Below are positions 7,801-14,732 of a stretch of 37,355 nucleotides of DNA, one piece after another. Where the stretch lies: the IMG/VR virus record IMGVR_UViG_3300045996_001524, positions 1-37,355 of that record. One strand, 5' to 3'. Position numbers and translations under genes: made by a program. The notes below the pieces were generated by a model. It ran no database searches. It saw only the letters and a list, made by a program, of their open reading frames with translations, and had not been told where the DNA came from. Source of the DNA: a virus. The stretch's first letter is position 1; each line of letters opens with the position of its first letter.

Positions 7801-8526
7801 GCGCCTCCCGACCGGGATGCGCTCCGCAATCTTCTTCCGGTCGAGCACCTGGATGCCCGGCATCCCCTCCCGGCCCGCGCGCTCCTTCCGGATCGTGCTC
7901 CGCCACTCCTCCACCAACGGCTTGAACCGCTCCGGTAGCGTGCCCTTCTCGATGTCCGGCAGCAACTCACGCAGCTGGAGCTGTTCCGGTCCGGTTGCGT
8001 CACTCGCCGGCCGGGACCACCGTTGTGCGGTCCGCTTGCCAGCACTTTCCAACAGACCGATGCCCGCGCCGAACACGCCGGTCAGAGCAGCTCCGACGGC
8101 GACGTCAGTCCCCACCTCCCACAGATCGTTGCCCAAACCTGCGGTAGCAGACAGCCGTAGCGCTTCCGCGGGCGCAATGGCCGCCACTTCACCAAGAGCA
8201 CGGCGGACGACCTGGGGATACCGAGTTCCGTCTGCAATTGTGTCAATTCGTGACATGAGCTTGCTGCCGGCCAGCACGCTCCGCCCGACTTTCGCTGCGC
8301 CTGTGTAGTAGCCGACCGGCCCGAGCAGCTCACTTGTCAGCCCTCCCAGCGGGTGCTTCTGCCGCCACGCCTCAACTTGCGGGCTCGGACTAATCCCGAT
8401 TAGCTCGCCGAACCCGGCGATCCCGGACGCCAGGAAGTTTTGGCTCCAGCTTGTCGGGTCCTCCTGGCCGATGGCCGCTCTGGCTCGCCAGATTTCCGCG
8501 TCCCGCAGCCGTTCGTCTTCAGCCAA
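4504..8526 (-). CDS. Large internal virion / DNA ejection-type protein, 1340 aa
   Basis: This is the last and largest gene of the late operon. Its place after the tail genes and next to two other internal-virion-like genes and a muramidase-like gene is typical of podovirus ejection proteins, which leave the capsid and help build a channel across the cell envelope. Hydrophobic Gly/Ala-rich stretches are visible near the N-terminus (VAVGAALTGVFGAGIGLL) and in the C-terminal third (FWNIAHAGLQLGTFLQTG and LLWGVTGSAVLGGLPATGG), suited to membrane insertion. The rest is long and helical. I see no clear enzyme motif. The start is TTG, chosen because AGGAGG lies about eight bases before it and the upstream small membrane gene ends over it. 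The 3' end overlaps a + strand gene. Role inferred mainly from position and composition. Confidence 0.75.
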   Translation of the reverse strand: MAEDERLRDAEIWRARAAIGQEDPTSWSQNFLASGIAGFGELIGISPSPQVEAWRQKHPLGGLTSELLGPVGYYTGAAKVGRSVLAGSKLMSRIDTIADGTRYPQVVRRALGEVAAIAPAEALRLSATAGLGNDLWEVGTDVAVGAALTGVFGAGIGLLESAGKRTAQRWSRPASDATGPEQLQLRELLPDIEKGTLPERFKPLVEEWRSTIRKERAGREGMPGIQVLDRKKIAERIPVGRRTQQSYIRDELEGAGDAVQLNRAFFVRSGVAKPGARTFAAPLAVAGRGRAGFQGLESAEELADVELRAGLMPNWEAWAQFPTYRAFREPKVAAKFEEKIVQENMKPIGDGWWIARERGRAGMYVLAKKLPGRGQVTVESRTIPNVAEWTFLKTDSPGFFTPKAGSLARTTDAQNAFWRRVDEFAEANQPSPVFNATKTLVDQTPLTLYEGAPGTSLAAKGGQGAVKVLGKLLDVGDTSGARDALGAFGRAFFVPTAWQFIKHPAAQRLWHIRRAAFEMAEAKATRLVYGEAKLDPDKAPWVQLLKSPSSDDSIAGMIDKLDEKDLGNLGRVLFRGGGLQTAGELGASPRLTKLLQTLQDEDGREIAALQKLQDLTGDKRVRAHPEHFWLSRSWKGEHRAPVYEGDTVVALGSGNNRQQAQDEARFLVDELRKQGRNVSYRDEVFRFDKRDDLRFLTRLTTSRPVLRMVGALREEWAMRNAGRPGFFKPRRGMGGATGEFRPFTKEEVLDAVNKHVHQLAKYEAELSVNHLTFNDMANLSVENPAIHAQLLQRTDDLVGKQGPTATLVNAWADKALGDFVGKDSATRLVRSVNSFMHHTAFGFWNIAHAGLQLGTFLQTGLPELAFIRGGHTERLAPFYHTFMRAGPDGLPRELLSSISPIKTAAEGLRLLRQPDAEFIEALSKARNDGIINPRISEAWVGPESTMRAGFGKALQEGGLGKLLLKIGSLPVEKADELARAHAFATGWAVGRRLLARDPGEAFQFARDFTHRTMYGYAVSDRARVFTGPFGAALGLFKNWQMHYIMQMVDYASLGASKGDWRPLLWGVTGSAVLGGLPATGGLYWAADYFAKDIFGKKIDELWYEQWPRGQSGPNVSDAVFMGVPGFLPTLAGLPGFSLTSATAMPGGNPARDVAQLMSFVYYDRMKYLGRAVGEAFEASEATGQNPLRNEGVRANLSRALAPRALYRVMQQTEDGVIRASGSLYPQVDGLTPSEQALYSLGFNPHKLELAYRVNDRLWNSAEEKKALVSAMGQAFAAAQQARDFQEMGRLQTRMMYLGVDPDSVMASARAYGQKYREDMIERQGDKQAVAWYQRLGLVGQ

Positions 8527-8650
8527 GGAGCAGCCCTCCTAGCACGGACAACACAAACACACAGTACGCCGTCAGCACCAGCTCCGGCACCTCGTTCATT
8601 GCGCGCTCCCGCGCGCGCACGACGCTTTCAACGTAGGGGCCGTCCTGCAC
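8519..8650 (-). CDS. Small single-span membrane protein, 43 aa (possible holin)
   Basis: Starting from GTG at 8650, the frame encodes an acidic and basic N-terminus (QDGPYVESVVRARERAMNE) and then one hydrophobic segment (LTAYCVFVLSVLGGLLLG) that ends the protein. AAGGAG lies about seven bases before the GTG. An internal ATG at 8600 would give a 26-residue form with just the membrane span. The gene starts right after the muramidase-like gene and its stop overlaps the TTG start of the 1340-residue gene. That neighbourhood allows a holin or a virion membrane peptide, but size and one span alone do not decide. Confidence 0.6.
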   Translation of the reverse strand: MQDGPYVESVVRARERAMNEVPELVLTAYCVFVLSVLGGLLLG

Positions 8651-8651
8651 T

Positions 8652-9086
8652 TCAGCTCTCCTTTGTAACGGCCAGCCTGACAGCGTCCTCGATCAGCACC
8701 GCCGGCCAGTCGATCGTGCCGACCTCCATTCGCGCCATCGCGGGTAGCAGCCGCACCAGCACCTCGGGGTCCTCCAACCAAATAAGCGCGTTCGACGGGA
8801 AGCCGCTCCACTGCGCGACGAGCTGTGCGTATAGCGCAGTATTGTTCTCCGCGGTCGGCGCCCACACCGCGATGGCCTCCGCAATCGTGTCGATCCGGTT
8901 GGCAATGTTGCGCCGCCCGTAGTTGACCAGGATGCGCGCCCCGGCACGAAACCCGTACAGCGGGTTAACGAACGACTCGAACGTCTTGTGCTGCACGCCC
9001 AGGGTCGCCCCGCGCCAACCCGTCCGCGGGTCCGTCCGCTTGATGTTGAGCGGGTTGTTGAGACGGATGCCGAGGACCGCAGTCAT
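8652..9086 (-). CDS. Muramidase/transglycosylase-like protein of the GIRNNNPGNI type
   Basis: The N-terminus (GIRLNNPLNIKRTDPRTGWRG) matches a motif of phage virion-associated peptidoglycan-degrading proteins. It is followed by a region like F-x2-F...GFRAGARILVNYGRR...TIAEAIAVWAPTAENNT...YAQLVA, the usual order in this group. It would cut peptidoglycan either during DNA entry, as part of the virion, or during lysis. It has 144 residues, no signal peptide and no membrane segment, so it needs a holin or delivery in the particle to reach the wall. The ATG overlaps the upstream stop (ATGA). A single-span membrane gene follows directly. The family resemblance is fairly clear, but I cannot assign the catalytic residue. 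Confidence 0.7.
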   Translation of the reverse strand: MTAVLGIRLNNPLNIKRTDPRTGWRGATLGVQHKTFESFVNPLYGFRAGARILVNYGRRNIANRIDTIAEAIAVWAPTAENNTALYAQLVAQWSGFPSNALIWLEDPEVLVRLLPAMARMEVGTIDWPAVLIEDAVRLAVTKES

Positions 9087-10810
9087 GGCACGGCTCCCGG
9101 CGCCTGTCCGGCTTGGAGCGCCAGATAGCGCTTCTGTATGTCCGGATTGTTCATCATGTCCATCCAGAGCTTCCGGGCAAGCGCCCGCTGTGCGAGCTGT
9201 CCCTGCATCGCGTTGCCCTGCGTCCCGGTCAGGTTACTCGCATACGCGCCGAACGCCGTCGGCTGGCCCGTCGCGTCCTTCTGCCCGATAATCGAGTTGA
9301 TCTCCTGGTTGAATTGTCCGAACTTGTCGCCGTACACGACGGGCCACAGGTCCGGACTGTCCATCAGGTCCAGCGCCCACGAGAACGCGAGGTCCTCCGG
9401 CGAGTCCGGGTTGAGTTGCTGTCGGGTAAACTGGTTAACCGTGTTCTGGCCGGCGCCCAAGCCCTTAAGTGCCGTCCGCATTTCCAACAACTCTTGCACC
9501 GGCCGGTTGTCTATCCGGATGCGCCGCTCCCCATCCGGCCCGATGTCCTGAATGAGCAGTCCCGCCCCGGTCATCTGCGCCTGCGGCTGGTGCGCTTCCA
9601 GGATCGCCGCCTCCCGCTTCCACTCGCCGAGCCGGTTTTCGTAATCAATGTCGGCGCGCTTCTGCTCGTACTCCGCGCCGATTTCGACACCCTTGAGTTT
9701 TGCGTCGGCGATGCGCAGCCGGTGTTCCCGCTCCTGCTCCTCGTAGTACCGCTGTTCTCGCTCGGCTTCTCGCTCCTCCTGCCCGACGCCTGCGGCTATC
9801 CCGCCGCCCAGCGCCAAGAGCATCTCGCCGACGCTGGCGCGCGGCCCAAGCCGGAGCATGTTCTGCGTGCCCAGGGCCAAACGGCCCATGAGGTCCGGCT
9901 CCTCGTCCTCCGGCCGGCGCGGCGCCGACGCCTCGATCTCGGACATAACGCCCGAGAGGTCCGGCGCGTTGGGCAGCGCGCGAGTAGGAACCGGCGGCGG
10001 CGCCTGGTAGCGTCCGAGCGAGTAGGACATCCCACCCCCGCCGCTTCCGCCCCCGCCGACTCCGGCGCCCGGACCCGTTCCGCCCGGACCCGCCGGCCGG
10101 TTCTGCGCACCCGGTCGCTCGCCGCCTCCGGCCGCCATCCGCCGGGCAAACTCTTCCTGCAACGGCGACAAGCCTTGCGCGGCCGTTGCGCTTTCCGGCG
10201 CCAGCCCGAGCGGGTCCCGCGGGTCAACCCCGAAGAACCGGAGGGTTGGGTCCCAATCGTTAACCGCGTGCTCCATCCACGCTTCGCCGAGGCCCATTGC
10301 GCCGCGACCGACGATCCCGGCTTGCTCCGCGAGCCAGTCGCCCGTGGCGGAAAGCCAGTCGTTGTCCGGGGACGGTCCTTGCCCGCCGAGGCTCTGACCG
10401 AACATCGTGGTCGCCGGCGACGCCACTGCGTCACCCATTGGAGACATCCCGGACGGAGCGCCCGCGCTGGGCTGGCCAAGGCCAAGGAACGCCGGGTCAA
10501 TGGGTGCCGGGGGTTCGCCGGGGAAGGCCCCTGGCCCGGCCTGTGGCTGCCCTGTGGCGCCTTCTGCGTAAAGCATACGTGGTGGGCCGGGCGCCGGCAC
10601 CGGCCCCTGTAGCGGCCCTGGTGGCGGTTCCTGCGCCGTTGGCGTAAGCCCCTGTTGCATCCTCTCGATCATCGGCTGATCGCGCAGAAACCAGTCCCAG
10701 AACCCGGCGTCGGGCATCTGCGGGTAGCCGACCTCGAGCCACGGCGCTTGCGCCGGCCCAATGGACAGCAACGCATTCATATTCGGCTTGCCGCCCGGCC
10801 ACAGTGTCAT
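9083..10810 (-). CDS. Putative internal virion protein with coiled coil, 575 aa
   Basis: The first ~270 residues are rich in Pro, Gly, Ala and Gln and probably disordered, with a run of Gly and Ser near residue 255. A strongly charged coiled coil follows (about residues 345-410, EEREAEREQRYYEEQ and onwards), and the C-terminal third is helical. There is no enzyme motif. It lies between another internal-virion-like gene and the muramidase-like gene, in the ejection-protein position. The ATG has GGGGAGGGA about seven bases upstream, and its stop overlaps the next gene by four bases. Function is inferred from position; it could also be a tail structural protein. Confidence 0.6.
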   Translation of the reverse strand: MTLWPGGKPNMNALLSIGPAQAPWLEVGYPQMPDAGFWDWFLRDQPMIERMQQGLTPTAQEPPPGPLQGPVPAPGPPRMLYAEGATGQPQAGPGAFPGEPPAPIDPAFLGLGQPSAGAPSGMSPMGDAVASPATTMFGQSLGGQGPSPDNDWLSATGDWLAEQAGIVGRGAMGLGEAWMEHAVNDWDPTLRFFGVDPRDPLGLAPESATAAQGLSPLQEEFARRMAAGGGERPGAQNRPAGPGGTGPGAGVGGGGSGGGGMSYSLGRYQAPPPVPTRALPNAPDLSGVMSEIEASAPRRPEDEEPDLMGRLALGTQNMLRLGPRASVGEMLLALGGGIAAGVGQEEREAEREQRYYEEQEREHRLRIADAKLKGVEIGAEYEQKRADIDYENRLGEWKREAAILEAHQPQAQMTGAGLLIQDIGPDGERRIRIDNRPVQELLEMRTALKGLGAGQNTVNQFTRQQLNPDSPEDLAFSWALDLMDSPDLWPVVYGDKFGQFNQEINSIIGQKDATGQPTAFGAYASNLTGTQGNAMQGQLAQRALARKLWMDMMNNPDIQKRYLALQAGQAPGAVP

Positions 10811-10825
10811 AGTCGTCCCTCCCCC

Positions 10826-11890
10826 TTAGCCGAACCAGCCGCCAGCGCCGCCAGCGAGCGCACCGGCCCCGATCAGCCAGGGATTGCCCGCCATCCCCGT
10901 GCCGCGAGCAAGCCCCGCGACGCCCATGCCGGCGCCAAGCGCGCCCTGGATCGCGCCGCCAAAACCGCCGCCCCCACCGTCACTTGCCGCTGCGACGAGC
11001 GGCCCTTCATTGTTCTGGCCGGAGTTCTGGAACGCCAGCGGCATCGCCATCTGGAACCGCTGCCACGGGAGCTGCTGCGCCGCCATATGCCGCTGTTGCT
11101 CCATTTGCCAGCGCTGGAGCTGTTCCTCGGCGTCCCGCTGCCGGAACACGTCCGTAAGCTGGCCCGCCTGGCCCTGATATCCCAGTTGCCGCTGCTGGTT
11201 CGCGACCTGCCACTGTCGGTTCTGGAGGTCTTGGTTCTGCGCGAACGCGCGCTCCGACTGCGCGAACTGCCGCGGGACCATCTGCTGCGTCACGTCCAGG
11301 TTCGCCGCCGCGTTGTAGAAGCCGGGGAGCGCAAGCTGTCCCTGCTGCATGAGCTGCCGCTCATTCGCGAAGTTCTGTCCGTACATCTGGGCCGCGACGC
11401 CCTGCGCGTTCCGTTGCGCCTCGGTGTTCCGCAGCGTGGCCAACTTGTCCATCTGGCTGCCGCCGTAAGCGCCGCCCGCGACCGCCGCGGACTGCAACCC
11501 CGGCAGCGTCTGCCGCGTGAACTGTCGCCCGATGTCACCAGTCGCCGCCTCCACGGTTTGCCGCAGATACGGGTTCGAGTCCGGGCTCAGCCACTTGTCC
11601 GTTCCGAGCTGGTTGGCGGCATCCCGCACCTGTTGCCCACCCAGCTCCAGATCGAACCCCGGGATGCCCTCGAACTTGTGCAGCTGCGGGTTGTACTGCG
11701 CAGCGTTCTGGAGCATCTGGATATAGCGGTTAGTCGCCTGGCTCGGCCCCGCGTTGATGTTCCCTTCGTATCTGCTGTAGAGGTTCGGCTCCCAGGTATT
11801 AAACAGCTCCGAGCCTCTACGCCACATCTCCAGCTGCATATTGCGCTGGGCTTCCGACCATGGCGAAGTCTTCTGCCGATCACCAGCCAT
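10826..11890 (-). CDS. Putative internal virion / ejection protein, 354 aa, Gln-rich
   Basis: The protein is helical and rich in Gln, Arg and Asn (for example QVANQQRQLGYQGQAGQL and QLQRWQMEQQRHMAAQQ), and then ends in a Gly/Ala glycine-zipper-like tail (FGGAIQGALGAGMGVAG ... WLIGAGALAGGAGGWFG). Long helices followed by a Gly-rich hydrophobic tail are a recurrent build of podovirus ejection proteins that insert into membranes. The ATG overlaps the stop of the 62-residue gene (ATGA), and the next gene begins after a 15-base gap. The virion assignment is good; the exact role is inference. Confidence 0.65.
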   Translation of the reverse strand: MAGDRQKTSPWSEAQRNMQLEMWRRGSELFNTWEPNLYSRYEGNINAGPSQATNRYIQMLQNAAQYNPQLHKFEGIPGFDLELGGQQVRDAANQLGTDKWLSPDSNPYLRQTVEAATGDIGRQFTRQTLPGLQSAAVAGGAYGGSQMDKLATLRNTEAQRNAQGVAAQMYGQNFANERQLMQQGQLALPGFYNAAANLDVTQQMVPRQFAQSERAFAQNQDLQNRQWQVANQQRQLGYQGQAGQLTDVFRQRDAEEQLQRWQMEQQRHMAAQQLPWQRFQMAMPLAFQNSGQNNEGPLVAAASDGGGGGFGGAIQGALGAGMGVAGLARGTGMAGNPWLIGAGALAGGAGGWFG

Positions 11891-12078
11891 CAGGGATGCT
11901 CCGCTTCCAGGTGTTTCCGGATCGCCGCAGCGATTTTTGCGTCAACCGAGGCTTCCGTCGCGAACGTCCGTCGCAGCCGCGCAAGCCACCCGGTCAGCGC
12001 GCTCGCCCACGCGCGCAAGTCCCCGCCTGGAACCGGCGGCTCCTCCGGGACAGGATGTGGCGCCGCACCTTGTTGCAC
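11890..12078 (-). CDS. Small hypothetical protein, 62 aa
   Basis: The GTG start shares one base with the upstream stop (TAGTG), has GGGAGG eight bases upstream, and the gene's stop overlaps the next ATG. These overlaps on both sides make it a real member of the operon. The protein has a Pro-rich start and then two likely amphipathic helices (LRAWASALTGWLARLRRTF and VDAKIAAAIRKHLEAEH). It lies between the propeller tail protein and the first ejection-like protein, so it may be a small virion or assembly factor. I do not recognise the family. Confidence 0.6.
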   Translation of the reverse strand: MQQGAAPHPVPEEPPVPGGDLRAWASALTGWLARLRRTFATEASVDAKIAAAIRKHLEAEHP

Positions 12079-13694
12079 TAGCTCATCCTCCCGCCGACCA
12101 CGCGGCCGTACGTGTCGATCCCGGTCAACTTCCAGCGTGCCCGCACGAAGTCGTCCTCAATCCGGTAACGGAAGTACCGACCGGTCACGCCGGGACGACC
12201 CGCCGAATTAACCAGGTTTATCGGAACGTCGGAACCCGCCAGCACGTACCGCGGCGACCAGACAGTCGGCTCCTTCATCCGGTCCTTAACCGCATACCGG
12301 AAGAACAGCGAGCCACGGTCGGAGGCACCCTCCAACTTGACCACGATCTGGTCCACGTACTTCATCTGGTCGGTGCCGAAGTCCTGATCCTTCGTCTCGA
12401 CCCAGGCTTCGTCCGACAATCCTTCCTGCACGATGTCCAGCTGCACCTCCGGCGACCCGTCAGCCGGAACGAAAGTCATAACGACGTCAGCCGTCGTCCG
12501 ACCCGTGGGCAGCGGCTCCCGCGCGACGAACGCCGCGTAGGGCGCCTTCCCATAGTCGAACAAGCCGTAGGTCCAACCAACCGTTGCCGTCCGTCGCGTA
12601 ATCAACCCCTTGCTGAACGCGATGTTTGGCGCGATAACCTGCGCACCCTGTCCGTAGACGAAGCCGTCCACGGTTGCCAGAAGTTGCGCCGGCCACGACG
12701 CGCCCCGGTCGACCGCGCAGTAACCCGTCGTCAATGGCGACCAGTTCCGGCTGGTCAGGTTCCACGCCGCGCCGTCGAACTCCTGCGTTGTACCCATTAC
12801 CGGAAAATTGACGACGATCCGATCGTTCGCCGCGTCGTACCAGACCACGCTTTCGCTGATCCTGCTCGGCTCGATCAGCTCGCGGAACAACTTGTCGTGA
12901 AACATCGGGTTGTCGAGCGAGTCATGCGTGACTCCGTCGGACACCCACACCTGCTCCTGCGCCAGCCCGTAGATCATGCCCTTGGCGACGCAGACTGCCT
13001 CCCGCCCGATCGTGCCCACCCGTGCCTGGAGCTTCGTCACCCCGAAGGTGAAGTCGCCGCCGGTCATCTGCACGGACCAGATCGCCCCGCGCGAGAACAC
13101 CAGCGCGCCGTTCATGTACGGGACGACTGCCACGATCTCCGTGTCCATGTCCCGGATCGGGATGAACCCTGCGCGGCTGTCCGGATTGAAGAAGTCCCAA
13201 TCGTCAATGTTGTCCGTGTGGCACCAGTAAACCGTGCGCTCCCCGAACAGTAGCACATACGGCCCGGTGACCGCGATAAACTTAACCTTATCCGGCGACG
13301 TCGGTATCTGCGGAAAACCGCCCGTGCCGTTCGTCCGCTGTGAGTGCAGCCGGTTTCCGTTGACCACCAACGTGAAATTCCCGAACGCCGCAAACTGCAA
13401 AACGTTTACCACGCCGGACTGCTGCACAAACTGTGTGGGCGTCAGCTCCCAAATGCCGTCCTGGAACCCGACCCACAAACGCTGCCGATCAAAAGCGTAT
13501 TGGGACATAATCGCCCGGATACGCTTACGCACATTCGTATTCAGGACCAGCTTGGCGCCGGGCACCGGGCTGACCTGTCCGATGTCGAACCGAACGTTCC
13601 GCGCGTCCACGATCAGCGGCGCGGCGTCGTTCCCGAGGTCAGGCCAGACCCCACGCTCGAACTGCGGTGCATCGTTGCGGCTAAGCAAAGGCAC
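12078..13694 (-). CDS. Beta-propeller-like tail hub/nozzle protein
   Basis: The 538-residue sequence is almost all beta strand with regularly spaced blade-like repeats (RLWVGFQDGIWELTP, NFTLVVNGNRLH, GPYVLLFGERTVYWCHT, GALVFSRGAIWSVQM, KGMIYGLAQEQVWVSDG, DGFVYGQGAQVIAP). Podovirus tail tip proteins such as the T7 gp12 nozzle and the P22 gp10 hub have this kind of architecture, and the gene lies where such a gene is expected, between the fibre/collar genes and the ejection genes. It would form the tube end through which DNA leaves. The GTG start has AGGGAG seven bases upstream. Family naming is by fold-like repeats and position, not by a clear signature. Confidence 0.65.
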   Translation of the reverse strand: MPLLSRNDAPQFERGVWPDLGNDAAPLIVDARNVRFDIGQVSPVPGAKLVLNTNVRKRIRAIMSQYAFDRQRLWVGFQDGIWELTPTQFVQQSGVVNVLQFAAFGNFTLVVNGNRLHSQRTNGTGGFPQIPTSPDKVKFIAVTGPYVLLFGERTVYWCHTDNIDDWDFFNPDSRAGFIPIRDMDTEIVAVVPYMNGALVFSRGAIWSVQMTGGDFTFGVTKLQARVGTIGREAVCVAKGMIYGLAQEQVWVSDGVTHDSLDNPMFHDKLFRELIEPSRISESVVWYDAANDRIVVNFPVMGTTQEFDGAAWNLTSRNWSPLTTGYCAVDRGASWPAQLLATVDGFVYGQGAQVIAPNIAFSKGLITRRTATVGWTYGLFDYGKAPYAAFVAREPLPTGRTTADVVMTFVPADGSPEVQLDIVQEGLSDEAWVETKDQDFGTDQMKYVDQIVVKLEGASDRGSLFFRYAVKDRMKEPTVWSPRYVLAGSDVPINLVNSAGRPGVTGRYFRYRIEDDFVRARWKLTGIDTYGRVVGGRMS

Positions 13695-13705
13695 GGGCCG
13701 GCTCC

Positions 13706-14398
13706 CTAGAACTTAATGCCGATGAGAAGCTTAAGCCGGCGTGGACTGAACGCGATCTTGAACGGGGTTGGGTTCTCGAACGGCGAAGTGTCAGTCTCCG
13801 GCACCACACGCACAAGCCGTCGAGTGGTACCAGTTCCTTCTTGCACCGGCGACGCGTCCATCTTGGACCCCATCTGCGCCTCCGTCAACGTGTGCTCGCT
13901 CGTCTCAAAGTCGCCCACAACCGTCCCAACGTTGCCGGCGCCGCCCATACCGAACAGCATTCCCTTAGCCGTCGAGTTGTCGATCAGCGGCAGCGTGAAA
14001 TTGTCGCCCGACTTGAACGTGCTAGGCAACACCGCGAACAGCGCAGGGTACGCCGTTCGCACCCGGATTGCTCCGTCAAACGGCAAGAACCCAGTCGGCA
14101 ACAACTGCCATATTCCGCCGATAACGGCGCCCGTCGGCAGCGCCGGCCGCGGCGACCAGACCGCCGTGCCCACCGGCCCTATCTTCGTGCATTCGTACAT
14201 GATGGAGCCGACCGTGTCCCAGCACGTCTGCCCGTACCAGGACCCCGCGATCGTTCCGTTCGGATCGCCCTCCGACGTCAGCCCGATCCGCGCCTCGAAC
14301 GTTTCCGTACCGGCTTTCAGGCCCGGCCCCCAAACGCTAGGCGCGTCACCCTCGGTGAACGTGCGCAGACCGGTCTTGGGAAGAATAGTCTGCGCCAT
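13706..14398 (-). CDS. Tail fibre protein with phage tail-collar domain, 230 aa
   Basis: The middle of the protein carries the phage tail collar signature: GAVIGGIWQLLPTGFLPFDG (residues 90-109), then YPALFAVLPSTFKSGDNFTLPLID. The C-terminal part ends in positive and hydrophobic residues. Collar domains occur in short fibres that attach to the host or to the tail. A longer open frame reaches to 14782 but reads as shadow sequence of the upstream genes. The ATG at 14398 overlaps the previous stop (ATGA) and starts a well-formed MAQTILPKTG N-terminus. It follows a 110-residue gene that resembles the N-terminal part of collar fibres, so the two may form one fibre. Confidence 0.8.
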   Translation of the reverse strand: MAQTILPKTGLRTFTEGDAPSVWGPGLKAGTETFEARIGLTSEGDPNGTIAGSWYGQTCWDTVGSIMYECTKIGPVGTAVWSPRPALPTGAVIGGIWQLLPTGFLPFDGAIRVRTAYPALFAVLPSTFKSGDNFTLPLIDNSTAKGMLFGMGGAGNVGTVVGDFETSEHTLTEAQMGSKMDASPVQEGTGTTRRLVRVVPETDTSPFENPTPFKIAFSPRRLKLLIGIKF

Positions 14399-14730
14399 CA
14401 GAGAACCTCCAACTTCCATGTCGGGACGAGCGAACCTTCCGCGGCGGTTGCCAGCGGCCCGAAGACCCAGCGGTCGAGCATCCTCCCGTCGCTGTCGAAT
14501 AGCCCGGCCTCGCCAACGATTTCGCCTGCGGTCAACGACACCGAGGTTAGAAACTGCACGGTAGCCCCGTCTGTTACAACGAGCGCGCCATTGCCCGTCG
14601 CTATCGTCGTGCCTTGGAGCGCCGTCTGTGTCGGCTCCGGCGCCACCGAACTGTCGCCAACCCGAACTTGCTCCGCGTTGAGCCCAGCTGCGATAACCTG
14701 TGCCACCCGCTGCTTGCCGATGTTGTTCAC
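14398..14730 (-). CDS. Small tail-collar fibre-like protein, 110 aa
   Basis: The segment EIVGEAGLFDSDGRMLDRWV resembles the conserved E-x-G-L-F-D-x-D-G-x-L region of phage tail-collar fibre N-terminal domains. The rest is beta-rich, with an N-terminal helix (GKQRVAQVIAAGLNAEQV). It lies directly upstream of the collar-domain gene and downstream of the large spike gene, so it probably helps mount or build the fibre. The GTG start has AAGGAG ten bases upstream. The stop overlaps the next start. The similarity is short, so the call is moderate. Confidence 0.6.
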   Translation of the reverse strand: MNNIGKQRVAQVIAAGLNAEQVRVGDSSVAPEPTQTALQGTTIATGNGALVVTDGATVQFLTSVSLTAGEIVGEAGLFDSDGRMLDRWVFGPLATAAEGSLVPTWKLEVL

Positions 14731-14732
14731 GG